Shown here in pieces: positions 43,766 to 52,431 of a stretch of 64,000 bases of DNA. The first letter of the stretch is position 1; every line of letters begins with the position of its first letter. The stretch lies in assembly GCA_024235835.1 (NCBI GenBank), contig JACKLQ010000003.1:227943-291942 (forward strand), read 5' to 3'. Under the pieces are notes generated by a model. That model made no database searches. It was not told where the DNA came from and saw only the letters and a list, made by a program, of their open reading frames with translations. The stretch comes from Thiobacillus sp. Its GTDB lineage: Bacteria; Pseudomonadota; Gammaproteobacteria; Burkholderiales; Thiobacillaceae. The position numbers were made by a program, and so were the translations under genes.

Positions 43766-44206
43766 TCAATAGCGGGCGTAGGTCCGGGTGCCGCCTTGCT
43801 TGTCCACCAGCAGGACGTCGTAGCGGTCCTTGTGGCCACCCATCTCCATGCCGGGCGAGCCGGTGGGCATGGCCGGCACGACCAGGCCGCGGGCATGCGG
43901 TTTTTCTTTCAGCAGGCGCTTGATCTCCCGAGCCGGTACATGGCCCTCCACCACGTAGCCCGCCACCTCGGCGGTGTGGCAGGAGCCGTGGCCGGGGGGG
44001 ACACCCAGGCGGTACTTGTGGCTCACCACGTCGTCGGTGTTGTGAGCCCGTACTTGGACGCCGTTGGCCTCCAGATGGTCTATCCACTTGCTGCAGCAAC
44101 CGCACGACGGGCTCTTGTAGACATCGACCACGGGCAGGGATTGGGCCGCCCAGACGGAAGTAGAAAGACCTGCCAGGAACAGCAGCGGGAGCATTTTGGT
44201 CTTCAC
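43766..44206 (-). CDS. DUF411 family protein
   Basis: A 146-aa exported protein (signal peptide to residue 20). The DUF411 hallmark YKSPSCGCCSKWIDHL (about 30-45) is followed by HNTDDVVSHK, CHTAEVAGYVVEGHVP and RGLVVPAMPTGSPGME. CGCC gives a thiol metal site. It is the first gene after copper box 2, so probably copper induced. Confidence 0.9.
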   Translation of the reverse strand: MKTKMLPLLFLAGLSTSVWAAQSLPVVDVYKSPSCGCCSKWIDHLEANGVQVRAHNTDDVVSHKYRLGVPPGHGSCHTAEVAGYVVEGHVPAREIKRLLKEKPHARGLVVPAMPTGSPGMEMGGHKDRYDVLLVDKQGGTRTYARY

Positions 44207-44273
44207 GCAAAACTCCTTTGTTGAAAGTGGTTCCAGTATGGAAGGGGTCGGGCTACGCCAGCCTGACGGGGGG

Positions 44274-44289
44274 ATGACAAATCCGTCAT
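44274..44289 (-). promoter_or_regulatory. Copper box 2
   Basis: ATGACAAATCCGTCAT, a clear dyad (ATGAC/GTCAT). On the minus strand CATACT lies 33 bases past it, the same spacing as box 1. It heads the DUF411 to cytochrome c unit. Confidence 0.7.
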
Positions 44290-44301
44290 GTTGGTTTGGC
44301 G

Positions 44302-44919
44302 TCAGTGAACGTGATCGCCATGGTCATGGTCGTGGCCTTTGTCGGCCGGCTCCGGCTCGGCATGCGGCGCACCGGCGTGGGAATGACCGTCGCTGGCCTC
44401 GACCAGGGACTGGTATTGCTCTGGGGAAAGGCCGGGCAGTTTTTTCAGGAAGGCCACCAGATCCCAGATGGCCGCGTCCTCCATGCCACCCTTGGACCAG
44501 GCTGGCATGCCGGAGGCCTTGATGCCATGCTTGATGATCCAGAACTGGCGAGCCGCCCCTTGCGAGCCTTCCGTCGCATTGGCACGGGTAAGGTCAGGCG
44601 GGATGGGGTAAAGACCCCGGCGGATTTCAGAGTTCTCCTCGCCGGGGACTAGGTGGCAGTCCGCGCACATGGCGGCGTAGTTGCCCGCCCCCTGGCGTTG
44701 CCGCTCGGCAGCGTCCAGGTCCATGGGCGGCGTGATGTCCGTGCTCCTCCTGGCGATGGCGCGTTCCCGGGCAGTCTCCAGCAAGCGGTACACGATCGGG
44801 CCATGCGGCGTATCAGCGGATACGTCCGCCAGGCCCGAGTACACCACTGCGCCACCCGTCAGGCCGAGGACGCCCAGGGTGGCCACGGCGCCGATCCAGG
44901 CTTGGTTGAGGTTCGACAT
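44302..44919 (-). CDS. Membrane-anchored cytochrome c
   Basis: A 205-aa protein: N-terminal anchor (about 8-32), heme site CADCH at residues 85-89, distal Met in KASGMPAW, and a His/Asp-rich tail (DKGHDHDHGDHVH) that may bind metal. ATG 44919 has GAGGTG upstream and begins 10 bases after the oxidase stop. It is the likely electron acceptor of the multicopper oxidase. Confidence 0.85.
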   Translation of the reverse strand: MSNLNQAWIGAVATLGVLGLTGGAVVYSGLADVSADTPHGPIVYRLLETARERAIARRSTDITPPMDLDAAERQRQGAGNYAAMCADCHLVPGEENSEIRRGLYPIPPDLTRANATEGSQGAARQFWIIKHGIKASGMPAWSKGGMEDAAIWDLVAFLKKLPGLSPEQYQSLVEASDGHSHAGAPHAEPEPADKGHDHDHGDHVH

Positions 44920-44929
44920 GGCGGTCACC

Positions 44930-46294
44930 TCAATGGTTGTGGCCGGTGGGTTTCACCGCCTTCAGGGTTTGATCATCCGCAGTGGGGCCTTCACGGCGTT
45001 CCGTTGCCAGGGGCTCGCCGGTCCATTCGTAAGCCACCGTGCCCTCGGGGTGCTTGTACCAGCCCGGGTCGGAGTAGTCGCCCGGCTTCTGGTCCTCGCG
45101 CACCTTCACCACGGTGAACATGCCGCCCATCTCGATGGGGCCGTACTGGCCCCAGCCGGTCATCATGGGCAGGGTGTTGTCGGGCAGGGGCATCTCCATC
45201 TCGCCCATCTCCGCCATACCAGCGGACCCCATTTCCATATAGTCTGGCACCAGCTTGCTGATGGTCTTCGTCACCTCTCGCTGGTCCACGCCGATCATGG
45301 TGGGCACGTCGTGCCCCATGGCGTTCATGGTGTGATGGGACTTGTGGCAGTGGAAGGCCCAGTCGCCGGCCAGCTTGGCGTCGAACTCGATGGCGCGCAT
45401 CTGGCCCACGGCCACGTCGGTGGTCACTTCGGGCCAGCGGGCCGTCTCACGTACCCAGCCACCATCGGTACAGGTCACCTCGAAGTCCACGCCATGGACG
45501 TGCAGGGGATGGTTGGTCATGGTGAGATTGCCTGACCGCACTCGCACCCGGTCCCCCTGGCGCACCACCAGAGGGTCGATGCCCGGGAAAACCCTGCTGT
45601 TCCAGCACCACAGGTTGAAGTCCAGCATAGTGTTGATCTTGGGTGTGGCAGCTCCGGGCTCGATGTCGAAGGCGTTGAGCAGGAACACGAAATCCCGGTC
45701 CACCCGCATGAACTCAGGGTCCTTGGGGTGCACCACCAGGAAGCCCATCATGCCCATGGCCATCTGCACCATCTCGTCGGCGTGGGGGTGGTACATGAAG
45801 GTGCCCGATTTCTTCATCTCGAATTCGTAGACGAAGGTCTTGCCCGGCTTGATCTGGGGCTGGTTCAGGCCGCCGACGCCGTCCATGCCGTTGGGCAGGA
45901 GGATGCCGTGCCAGTGGATGGTGGTGTGCTCGGGCAGCTTGTTGGTGACGAAGATGCGGATGCGGTCGCCTTCCACGCACTCGATGGTGGGGCCGGGGCT
46001 GGAGCCGTTGTAGCCCCACAGGTGGGCCTTCATGCCCGGGGCCAGTTCCCTCACCACGGGCTCGGCCACGAGGTGGAATTCCTTGACCCCGTCCTTCATG
46101 CGCCAGGGCAGGGTCCAGCCGTTCAGGGTCACCACCGGGTTGTAGGGGCGGCCAGTGGCGGGATGCAGGGGCGGCTGGGTGGCCGGGTCGGTGAAGATGG
46201 GGGCCTCGGGCAGGCTCGCGGCCCCGGCCCGGGATACAAGACCCGCGCCCAATAAAGCGGCACCGGAATTTCTCAGAAATGCTCGGCGATCCAT
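44930..46294 (-). CDS. Multicopper oxidase (CopA/CueO-like)
   Basis: A 454-aa periplasmic oxidase that should oxidise Cu(I) to less toxic Cu(II). A Tat-type signal (DRRAFLRNSG) lies at the start. The copper motifs are HWHGILLPNG, FMYHPHADEM, HPLHVHG and HCHKSHH followed by a GHDVPTMIG stretch. Two cupredoxin domains are clear. It forms one unit with the cytochrome c and the TolC-like gene. Confidence 0.9.
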   Translation of the reverse strand: MDRRAFLRNSGAALLGAGLVSRAGAASLPEAPIFTDPATQPPLHPATGRPYNPVVTLNGWTLPWRMKDGVKEFHLVAEPVVRELAPGMKAHLWGYNGSSPGPTIECVEGDRIRIFVTNKLPEHTTIHWHGILLPNGMDGVGGLNQPQIKPGKTFVYEFEMKKSGTFMYHPHADEMVQMAMGMMGFLVVHPKDPEFMRVDRDFVFLLNAFDIEPGAATPKINTMLDFNLWCWNSRVFPGIDPLVVRQGDRVRVRSGNLTMTNHPLHVHGVDFEVTCTDGGWVRETARWPEVTTDVAVGQMRAIEFDAKLAGDWAFHCHKSHHTMNAMGHDVPTMIGVDQREVTKTISKLVPDYMEMGSAGMAEMGEMEMPLPDNTLPMMTGWGQYGPIEMGGMFTVVKVREDQKPGDYSDPGWYKHPEGTVAYEWTGEPLATERREGPTADDQTLKAVKPTGHNH

Positions 46295-46314
46295 TCGTTG
46301 TTCTCCTTGTCGAT

Positions 46315-47754
46315 TCAGTGTCCGCCGCCGGCATCGGCGGTCATGGCGGCACCACCGGACAGGCTGACGCTACCCGCGCCGCTGCCAGTCATGGCCATTT
46401 GAAGGTTGCTCTCGGCTAGCCAGAAGTCCCGCTTTGCCTGGATGGCAGCGTTGACGTTGGCTACCTGGCGTCGGCTGTCGGCAAGCAAGTCCCAGACGCC
46501 GATGAGCATGCCGTTGTAGCGCAGCAGGTTCTCCTCGGAGATGCGCCTGGCCAACGGCACGATTTCGTCCTGGTAATGGCGGGCCAGGTCATGGGCCGTG
46601 CGGTAGGCGCCATAGGCATCGCGCACCTCCGACTCGGCGTTGACGGCCATCTCGGCCACCCGGTGCATGGCCTGGGTGTATAGGGCCTCGGCCTTGGCGG
46701 TGCGGGCCTGGCCCCAGTCAAAGATGGGCAGCGAGACCTCGATCTCGTAGCCGCGCAGGTGGGGGCTGCCTTTGCTGTTGTTGTTCAGGTAACTCGCCTC
46801 CAGCACGTTGACGAAGCGCGTGGACCGGGTCAGGCCCAGGCTTTTCGCCAGGCCCGTGATCTCTGTCTTGGCCATGCGCAAGTCCAGGCGGCTGTCCATG
46901 GCCTGCTGGACCAGGTCTTTTTCAGCCAACGGCTCGGCGGGCAGGTCGGGCAGCCGGTCAGGCAGGTTGAAATGCCGCGCCTGGCCGGACAGGCCCAGCA
47001 CCCGGGTCAGGCGTTCGCGTGCTGATGTTGCGTTCTGACGGGCCCGGGCCAGCTCGGCCGTGGCCTCGGCATACATCAGCTGTTCTTTCTGCTGGCGCAG
47101 GCGGCTGAAGTTGCCCACGTCGGCCATGCGCCGTGCCAGTTCCGAGCCAGCCTGGGTGGCGGACAGGACCTGTTCCTGGTACTTGGCACTTTCCTGGGCC
47201 GCCACCGCGTCGAAAAAGGCCTGTCGGGTCGTTTGCGCCAGATCGAGGGTTGCGTTGGCGACGCGCAATTGGGTGACTTCGAATCGGCGACGCTCGATAT
47301 CACTGCGGGTGGACAAGGTCATCAGGCCCAGTAGATCGAACAGAAACTTACGTCCGTAGTCCACATCCCCGCCGCCTGACGTGCGTTCGAAGCTGAATAC
47401 GGGATTGCGTAGCCGACCGGCCTGCACCAGGTCTGCTTCGGCAATGCCAAGACTCGCCATGTCCGCTTGCAGGCCGCGGTTGTTGAGCACGGCGATCTTG
47501 ACCGCGGATTCAGCGGTGAGCGACTCGGCCAACAGGCGTTTCACCTCTTCCGCGACATGGGAGGAGTCCTGTTCGGTGCGGATCGGCTGGGCCGTCACCG
47601 CCATGCGTTCCTGGGTGATCGAGGTGACCTTGTCCAGGCCACCATCCGGGCTGAAGGAGGCGCAACCGCCCAGCACGCCCAGGCTCAGCAGCAAGGTGGG
47701 CAGTTTGGCCCTGCGCATCAGGGAAGCTCCGGCGATTGGGTACAAAGGATTCAT
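46315..47754 (-). CDS. CusC/TolC-family outer-membrane factor
   Basis: A 479-aa outer-membrane efflux protein. The lipobox LGGC (Cys 31) suggests a lipid anchor as in CusC. Two repeated helical-hairpin halves with long coiled coils are typical of the TolC family (SLGIAEADLVQAGRLRNPVF, FEVTQLRVANATLDLAQ). The end is Gly/Ala-rich with a His-rich tail. No inner-membrane RND partner lies in this unit; the pump at 58.9 kb has its own TolC. Confidence 0.87.
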   Translation of the reverse strand: MNPLYPIAGASLMRRAKLPTLLLSLGVLGGCASFSPDGGLDKVTSITQERMAVTAQPIRTEQDSSHVAEEVKRLLAESLTAESAVKIAVLNNRGLQADMASLGIAEADLVQAGRLRNPVFSFERTSGGGDVDYGRKFLFDLLGLMTLSTRSDIERRRFEVTQLRVANATLDLAQTTRQAFFDAVAAQESAKYQEQVLSATQAGSELARRMADVGNFSRLRQQKEQLMYAEATAELARARQNATSARERLTRVLGLSGQARHFNLPDRLPDLPAEPLAEKDLVQQAMDSRLDLRMAKTEITGLAKSLGLTRSTRFVNVLEASYLNNNSKGSPHLRGYEIEVSLPIFDWGQARTAKAEALYTQAMHRVAEMAVNAESEVRDAYGAYRTAHDLARHYQDEIVPLARRISEENLLRYNGMLIGVWDLLADSRRQVANVNAAIQAKRDFWLAESNLQMAMTGSGAGSVSLSGGAAMTADAGGGH

Positions 47755-48044
47755 GGCTGGCCTCCCTTGTGATGGTGGTGGCCACCCGTCTCCATCGATC
47801 CGGATTGGGGCGCTGAACTGTCTGCCCCTTTCCCGCCAACGGCACTGGCGGGCGCGACCATCATGTGGCCCATGTGGCCGTGCATAGGCCCCATAGCCTC
47901 GTTGGCCATGCGCCAGTCGGCTATGGGTGCCTCGCGGTAGGGGGTGTAATCGGCGGTGCTGGAACGGTATCCATCCTCGGGCGGTGAGGCCGCAGCCGCT
48001 GGCATGGCCACCGTCAGGATGAGGATGGCAAACATTGTTTTCAT
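47751..48044 (-). CDS. Periplasmic His/Met-rich protein
   Basis: A 97-aa protein with signal peptide (cleavage near residue 19). The mature part has Met/His clusters (MGPMHGHMGHMM) and a terminal GGHHHHKGG, both good copper ligands. First gene of the unit after copper box 3; overlaps the TolC-like gene by 4 bp. No named family. Confidence 0.7.
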   Translation of the reverse strand: MKTMFAILILTVAMPAAAASPPEDGYRSSTADYTPYREAPIADWRMANEAMGPMHGHMGHMMVAPASAVGGKGADSSAPQSGSMETGGHHHHKGGQP

Positions 48045-48127
48045 GGGGGCTTCCTCCTTGCAGGTCACGATGTTGTGAACGTGAGGCCATCCTGAATGTG
48101 TGACGCCAACGCGAACATGACGCGCGG

Positions 48128-48143
48128 ATTACAAACCTGTCAT
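48128..48143. promoter_or_regulatory. Copper box 3 (divergent promoter region)
   Basis: ATTACAAACCTGTCAT between the minus-strand TolC unit and the copR-type gene on the plus strand. On the minus strand a CAGGAT hexamer lies at the same 33-base distance. It could control both directions. Confidence 0.65.
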
Positions 48144-48202
48144 GTCCATCAATGGGGCCACGGGCTGTGGCAGGATGTAGCCATCTGAAAGTCATCTGCC
48201 AC

Positions 48203-48883
48203 ATGAAAATCCTGATCGTTGAAGACGAACCCAAGACGGGCGACTACTTGAAACAGGGGCTCACCGAGGCCGGTTTCGTAGTTGATTTGGCACGGGACGG
48301 TTGGGATGGGCTGGAGTTGGCCCGAGCCGGCCAATACGATGTGGCCGTCCTGGACGTGATGCTGCCCGGGCTGGACGGCTGGCAGGTATTGGACGGCATA
48401 CGTCGGGCCGGCCTGGAGACACCAGTGCTGTTCCTGACGGCACGGGATCAGGTCGAGGACCGGGTCAAGGGCCTCGAACTGGGTGCCGACGACTATCTGG
48501 TGAAGCCCTTCGCCTTTGCCGAACTACTCGCCCGGGTGAGGAGCCTGAGTCGGCGCGGGCGTGCCGGCCTGGAGCCGACGCTGCTCAAGGTGGCTGACCT
48601 GGAACTGGACCTGCTGCGCCGGCGTGCCAGCCGGGGCGGGCGGCGCATCGACCTCACCGCCAAGGAGTTCGCGCTGCTGGAACTGTTCATGCGCAGGCAG
48701 GGAGAAGTGCTGCCCCGATCCCTCATCGCCTCCCAAGTATGGGACATGAACTTCGACTCCGACACCAACGTCATCGACGTGGCGGTGCGCCGCCTGCGGG
48801 TGAAGATCGACGAGGGGCACGAACTCAAGCTCATCCACACCGTGCGCGGCATGGGCTACGTATTGGATGACAGTGAGCGTTGA
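48203..48883 (+). CDS. copR: Heavy-metal response regulator (CopR/CusR type)
   Basis: A 226-aa OmpR-family regulator. Receiver domain at 1-115 (VEDEPKTGDYL, phosphoacceptor Asp in DVMLPGLDGWQ, TARD, KPFAF). The winged-helix DNA-binding domain ends RLRVKIDEGHELKLIHTVRGMGYVL. It is the obvious candidate to bind the three boxes. ATG 48203 gives the standard length. Confidence 0.93.
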   Translation: MKILIVEDEPKTGDYLKQGLTEAGFVVDLARDGWDGLELARAGQYDVAVLDVMLPGLDGWQVLDGIRRAGLETPVLFLTARDQVEDRVKGLELGADDYLVKPFAFAELLARVRSLSRRGRAGLEPTLLKVADLELDLLRRRASRGGRRIDLTAKEFALLELFMRRQGEVLPRSLIASQVWDMNFDSDTNVIDVAVRRLRVKIDEGHELKLIHTVRGMGYVLDDSER

Positions 48884-48919
48884 TTACGAATTCGAACATC
48901 GACAAGGAGCCCCCCTCTT

Positions 48920-49135
48920 ATGACGACTACAACGGATGAGGTAAACGCATTGTGCTTCGGCTGCGTGTACTACCCGCCCAATCTACCCCACCACGCCTAT
49001 GCTCAGGCCGACTGGGACATGCTCCAGGCCAAGTCATGTTCTTTTGAACTTGAACCAGCCAGCCCGCATTGTTTGGCCAATCGAAAAACGAGTTGCTCCC
49101 TCGTGGATCTGACGCCTAAGACCACCTCGCCATGA
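48920..49135 (+). CDS. Small Cys-rich protein between copR and copS
   Basis: A 71-aa protein with five Cys (CFGCVYYPPN, KSCSF, HCLAN, TSCSL). It has no signal peptide. The CxxC pair and others could bind zinc or copper. The stop overlaps the kinase start by 4 bp, so it is coupled to the sensor. GGAG lies before the ATG. I do not recognise it. Confidence 0.6.
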   Translation: MTTTTDEVNALCFGCVYYPPNLPHHAYAQADWDMLQAKSCSFELEPASPHCLANRKTSCSLVDLTPKTTSP

Positions 49136-50523
49136 AGTCCCTATCGCTGACAGCTCGTATCAGCCTCTTGTTTGCCATTGCGGCAAGTGCGGTCCTGCTG
49201 GCAACGGGTTTATTTCTGTCACGCGCCGTCGAAATGCATTTTATCGAATCCGACCGGCATGAACTGGATGGCAAGCTGGAGCTGATTCGCCACCTGATCG
49301 AACGCGCTGACAGTCAAGAGGCCATGGCGCAGTTGCCGAAACAGCTGGATGATGCGCTGGTCGGACATCATGGCCTGTTCGTTGCGGTGACGGACGCCGA
49401 TGGGGCCGTCTGGTTTGCCACGCCAGGCGCACCCTTCCCGGCCACCTTGTTGAATGCCAGCACCTGCTCCACCCAGCAGGCTGAGTGCTTGGCTGGTGGG
49501 CTCCGACAATGGCGTCTGGGGGAACATAACTACCGGGGCAAGGTCGTGCCTGTCGTCGCAGGCACCTCCGAAACCCAGTACGTCGCGGTGGCCCAGGATA
49601 TCGGACATCACGAACTGTTCATGGCACGTTTCCACCTTACCCTGGGGCTGGCCATGACCCTGGCCGCCCTGGCGACCGCAGGGCTGGGGTGGTATGCCAC
49701 CCATCGTGGTCTGGCTTCACTACGACGCTTCAGTGACCTTGCGACAGAGATATCGGCAGAACAACTCATGACCCGTTTGCCGGAGGAAGGCAGTCCTTCC
49801 GAGTTGAGAAAACTGGCGCAGTCGTTCAATGCCATGCTGGCCCGACTGGACGATTCCTTCCGGCGCTTGTCGGAGTTCTCGTCAGACATTGCCCATGAAC
49901 TGCGGACGCCCATTTCCAACCTGATGACCCAGACACAAGTAGCCCTGAGCCGCGCCCGCGGCGTCGATGAATATCGTGGCGTGTTGCAATCCAACGTCGA
50001 AGAATATGAGCGCTTGGCCAGGATGACGGACGAAATGCTGTTCCTCGCCAAGGCCGACAACCGGCTCATCGTGCCGAACCGGGAGACGGTCGACCTTACG
50101 CGAGAGGCCCAGGACTTGATCGAGTTCCACGGCATCGTTGCCGAGGAGCATGGCATCCAGATACTTCTTGAAGGCGAGGCAAGCGTACCCGGGGATCGCC
50201 TGATGCTGCGCCGGGGCCTGTCCAACCTGCTGGCCAACGCCATCCGCCACACCTCAACTGGCGGCAGCGTGACGATTCGACTCACCTTAGAGTCGGATCA
50301 CGCGGTCATCGCCGTGGAGAACCCCGGAACGATCTCCCCGGAGAAGCTTCCTCACCTGTTCGATCGTTTCTATACGGGCGACCCCGCGCGCAGTTCTGGA
50401 GGCACGGGTCTCGGGCTCGCCATTGTCCGTTCAATAGTTGACGTTCACGGAGGCAGAATCTCAGCTTCCACCACGGCGGGCCGAACGGTTTTCGAGATGT
50501 GGCTACCGATGAAGGTGATTTGA
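49132..50523 (+). CDS. copS: Heavy-metal sensor histidine kinase (CopS/CusS type)
   Basis: A 463-aa sensor kinase: TM1 at about 8-30, periplasmic sensor to about 165, TM2 at about 166-190, HAMP, then DHp with SSDIAHELRTPISNL (His near 252) and a HATPase domain (LSNLLANAIRHT, GTGLGLAIVRSIVDVHGG). It should sense periplasmic Cu/Ag and phosphorylate the CopR-type regulator. It is the partner of the regulator in the same direction. Confidence 0.92.
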   Translation: MKSLSLTARISLLFAIAASAVLLATGLFLSRAVEMHFIESDRHELDGKLELIRHLIERADSQEAMAQLPKQLDDALVGHHGLFVAVTDADGAVWFATPGAPFPATLLNASTCSTQQAECLAGGLRQWRLGEHNYRGKVVPVVAGTSETQYVAVAQDIGHHELFMARFHLTLGLAMTLAALATAGLGWYATHRGLASLRRFSDLATEISAEQLMTRLPEEGSPSELRKLAQSFNAMLARLDDSFRRLSEFSSDIAHELRTPISNLMTQTQVALSRARGVDEYRGVLQSNVEEYERLARMTDEMLFLAKADNRLIVPNRETVDLTREAQDLIEFHGIVAEEHGIQILLEGEASVPGDRLMLRRGLSNLLANAIRHTSTGGSVTIRLTLESDHAVIAVENPGTISPEKLPHLFDRFYTGDPARSSGGTGLGLAIVRSIVDVHGGRISASTTAGRTVFEMWLPMKVI

Positions 50524-50600
50524 GAACATAGCCAATAATCTGCCCGATGGGGCCGGTGGCAAAACGTCTCGAGCTCGGCCATTACAGACAGATAACACGA

Positions 50601-50644
50601 TTGAATCTTGCATTTGCACCTGCTACATTCTAAACATCGTTAGA
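50601..50644 (+). promoter_or_regulatory. Promoter and operator of the ArsR-rhodanese gene
   Basis: -35 TTGAAT (50601), 17-base spacer, extended -10 TGCTACATT (50621-50629). A dyad TCTAA-ACATCG-TTAGA (50629-50644) overlaps the start site, as for ArsR-type repression. A further TTAGA lies at 50648-50652. Confidence 0.7.
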
Positions 50645-50655
50645 TTGTTAGACAT

Positions 50656-51324
50656 ATGAACAAGCGCCAACTCAAGGACCTGCTCTACGAACAGGTCGCC
50701 CGCATCGGCAAGGCCACTTCCAGTCCCAAGCGGCTGGAACTTCTGGAGATACTCGCTCAAGGTGAGAAGACCGTCGAAGTCCTGGCCGCAGAGGCCAACA
50801 TCGACATCAAACTTGCCAGCGCCCACCTGCGGGTCTTAAAGGAGGCGCGCCTGGTCGAGACTCGGCGCGAGGGTCGCTTCATCGCCTATCGCTTGACTGG
50901 CAGCGATGTCAGCGACCTCTGGGTCAATCTGCGTACCGTCGCCGAGGAACACCTGGTGGAACTGAAGGTGGCCATGGACCAGATCTTCTCGACTCCGGAG
51001 AAACTGGACGCCGAGACCCGGCGCGGCCTGCTGGAAAAAGCCCGGCGTGGTGATGTGGTGGTGCTGGACGTGCGTCCCTCAGATGAATACGCCAATGGGC
51101 ACCTGCCTTACGCCCGCTCCATGCCGCTGGAGGAAATCAAGAGACGCCTGGCCGAGTTGCCTGCGGACAAGGAGATCGTCGCCTACTGCCGTGGCCCCTT
51201 CTGCATGCTGTCCGCCGAGGCGGTGCAACTGCTGCGGGAGCATGGCTACGACGCCCACAAGATCACCGACGGTTTGCCGGAGTGGCTGGCGGCAGGACTC
51301 CCCATCGAATCCGGAGAAACCTGA
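50656..51324 (+). CDS. ArsR-family regulator fused to a rhodanese domain
   Basis: A 222-aa fusion. The N-terminal half (about 1-100) is an ArsR-type winged helix (AAEANIDIKLASAHLRVLKEARLVETRREGRFIAYRL). The C-terminal half is a rhodanese (about 128-215) with active-site loop CRGPFC (Cys 178 and 183). The HTH half has no Cys at all, so thiol sensing would have to come from the rhodanese. Persulfide is the likely ligand. The leader is very short. It starts an operon of sulfur genes. Confidence 0.9.
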   Translation: MNKRQLKDLLYEQVARIGKATSSPKRLELLEILAQGEKTVEVLAAEANIDIKLASAHLRVLKEARLVETRREGRFIAYRLTGSDVSDLWVNLRTVAEEHLVELKVAMDQIFSTPEKLDAETRRGLLEKARRGDVVVLDVRPSDEYANGHLPYARSMPLEEIKRRLAELPADKEIVAYCRGPFCMLSAEAVQLLREHGYDAHKITDGLPEWLAAGLPIESGET

Positions 51325-51674
51325 TGGCCAGGTATCTCTTCATCCTCAACGATGCGCCCTATGGCAACGAACGCCCCTACAACGCCTTGCGCCTGGCCGG
51401 GACGCTGGCCAAGCAGGAAGGAGAGCAGGTGCGGCTCTTTCTCATGGGGGACGCCGCCCTCTGCGCCAAGCGGGGACAGCAGGTGCCCCAAGGGTTCTAC
51501 AACATCAATCTGATGTTGGGCCGGGTCGTCCGCCACGGAGAGGTGGCGGTGTGCGGCACCTGCATGGATGCCCGCGGCATGACAGATGCGGAACTGCTGG
51601 AGGGCGCGCGGCGCTCCACTCTGGAAGAGCTTGTCCATTGGACCCAGCAGTCCGACAAGGTTCTGGTTTTCTGA
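51324..51674 (+). CDS. DsrE-family sulfur-carrier-like protein
   Basis: A 116-aa DsrE/DsrF-like protein. Family core: LFILNDAPYGNERPYNALRLAG and VAVCGTCMDARGM. The Cys in GTC is the likely sulfur-carrying residue. It starts one base inside the previous gene's stop (TGATG), so coupled to the regulator. Confidence 0.88.
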   Translation: MARYLFILNDAPYGNERPYNALRLAGTLAKQEGEQVRLFLMGDAALCAKRGQQVPQGFYNINLMLGRVVRHGEVAVCGTCMDARGMTDAELLEGARRSTLEELVHWTQQSDKVLVF

Positions 51675-51698
51675 ATCACACCCAACGAGGAGACAACG

Positions 51699-52430
51699 AT
51701 GTTTTTCCGCCAACTTCTGGCCAAGGAGGCCACGCTTTCCTACCTGTTCGGCTGCGCTTCCTGCCATGTGGCCGTAGTCGTTGATCCGGTTCTGGGCGAC
51801 GAGGATTGGTTCCTGGCCGAGGCGGCCAAGCAGGACGTGAAGATCACCCACGTCATCGACACCCATGTTCATGCCGACCACTATTCCGGGGGCCGAGCCT
51901 TGGCCGAAAAGGCGGGCGCGAAGTATTGTCTGCACGAATCCAATGCGGGACGGGTGAAGTATCCCTTCGAGCCCCTCAAGGACAACCAGCGCATCGACGT
52001 CGGCAACGTCTACATCGACGTCCTGCATACCCCCGGCCACACGCCGGATTCCATCTGCGTGCTGGTGACGGATAAGCGTCGTGCCGAGGCACCCTGGTTC
52101 GTGCTCACCGGGGACACCCTGTTCATCGGTGCCGTGGGACGGCCCGACCTGGCCGGCAAGGAGACGGTGATGGCCGTGCAGATCCACGAATCGATCCACC
52201 AGCGCCTCCTATCTCTGGCGCCCGAGGTCGAAATCTATCCCGGCCATACTTCCGGCAGCGTTTGTGGTGCTGGCATGTCCGGCAAGCCCGGCTCCACCCT
52301 GGGCTTTGAAAAACGCTGGAATCCCATCCTGGCGCTAGAGAAGGATGACTTCGTCGCCTCCCTGACCAAGGAAATCCCGCCCCGGCCAGCCGAAATGGAT
52401 CGCATGGTGGCCTTCAACCTGGGCGCTTGA
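51699..52430 (+). CDS. ETHE1-like persulfide dioxygenase / MBL hydrolase
   Basis: A 243-aa metallo-beta-lactamase-fold protein. Metal motif THVHADHYSGG, with PGHTPDS, TGDTLFIGAVGRPDL and YPGHT following. This matches ETHE1-type persulfide dioxygenases, which oxidise glutathione persulfide; glyoxalase II-like activity cannot be excluded. Together with the rhodaneses and DsrE-like protein it forms a persulfide handling set. Confidence 0.88.
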   Translation: MFFRQLLAKEATLSYLFGCASCHVAVVVDPVLGDEDWFLAEAAKQDVKITHVIDTHVHADHYSGGRALAEKAGAKYCLHESNAGRVKYPFEPLKDNQRIDVGNVYIDVLHTPGHTPDSICVLVTDKRRAEAPWFVLTGDTLFIGAVGRPDLAGKETVMAVQIHESIHQRLLSLAPEVEIYPGHTSGSVCGAGMSGKPGSTLGFEKRWNPILALEKDDFVASLTKEIPPRPAEMDRMVAFNLGA

Positions 52431-52431
52431 G

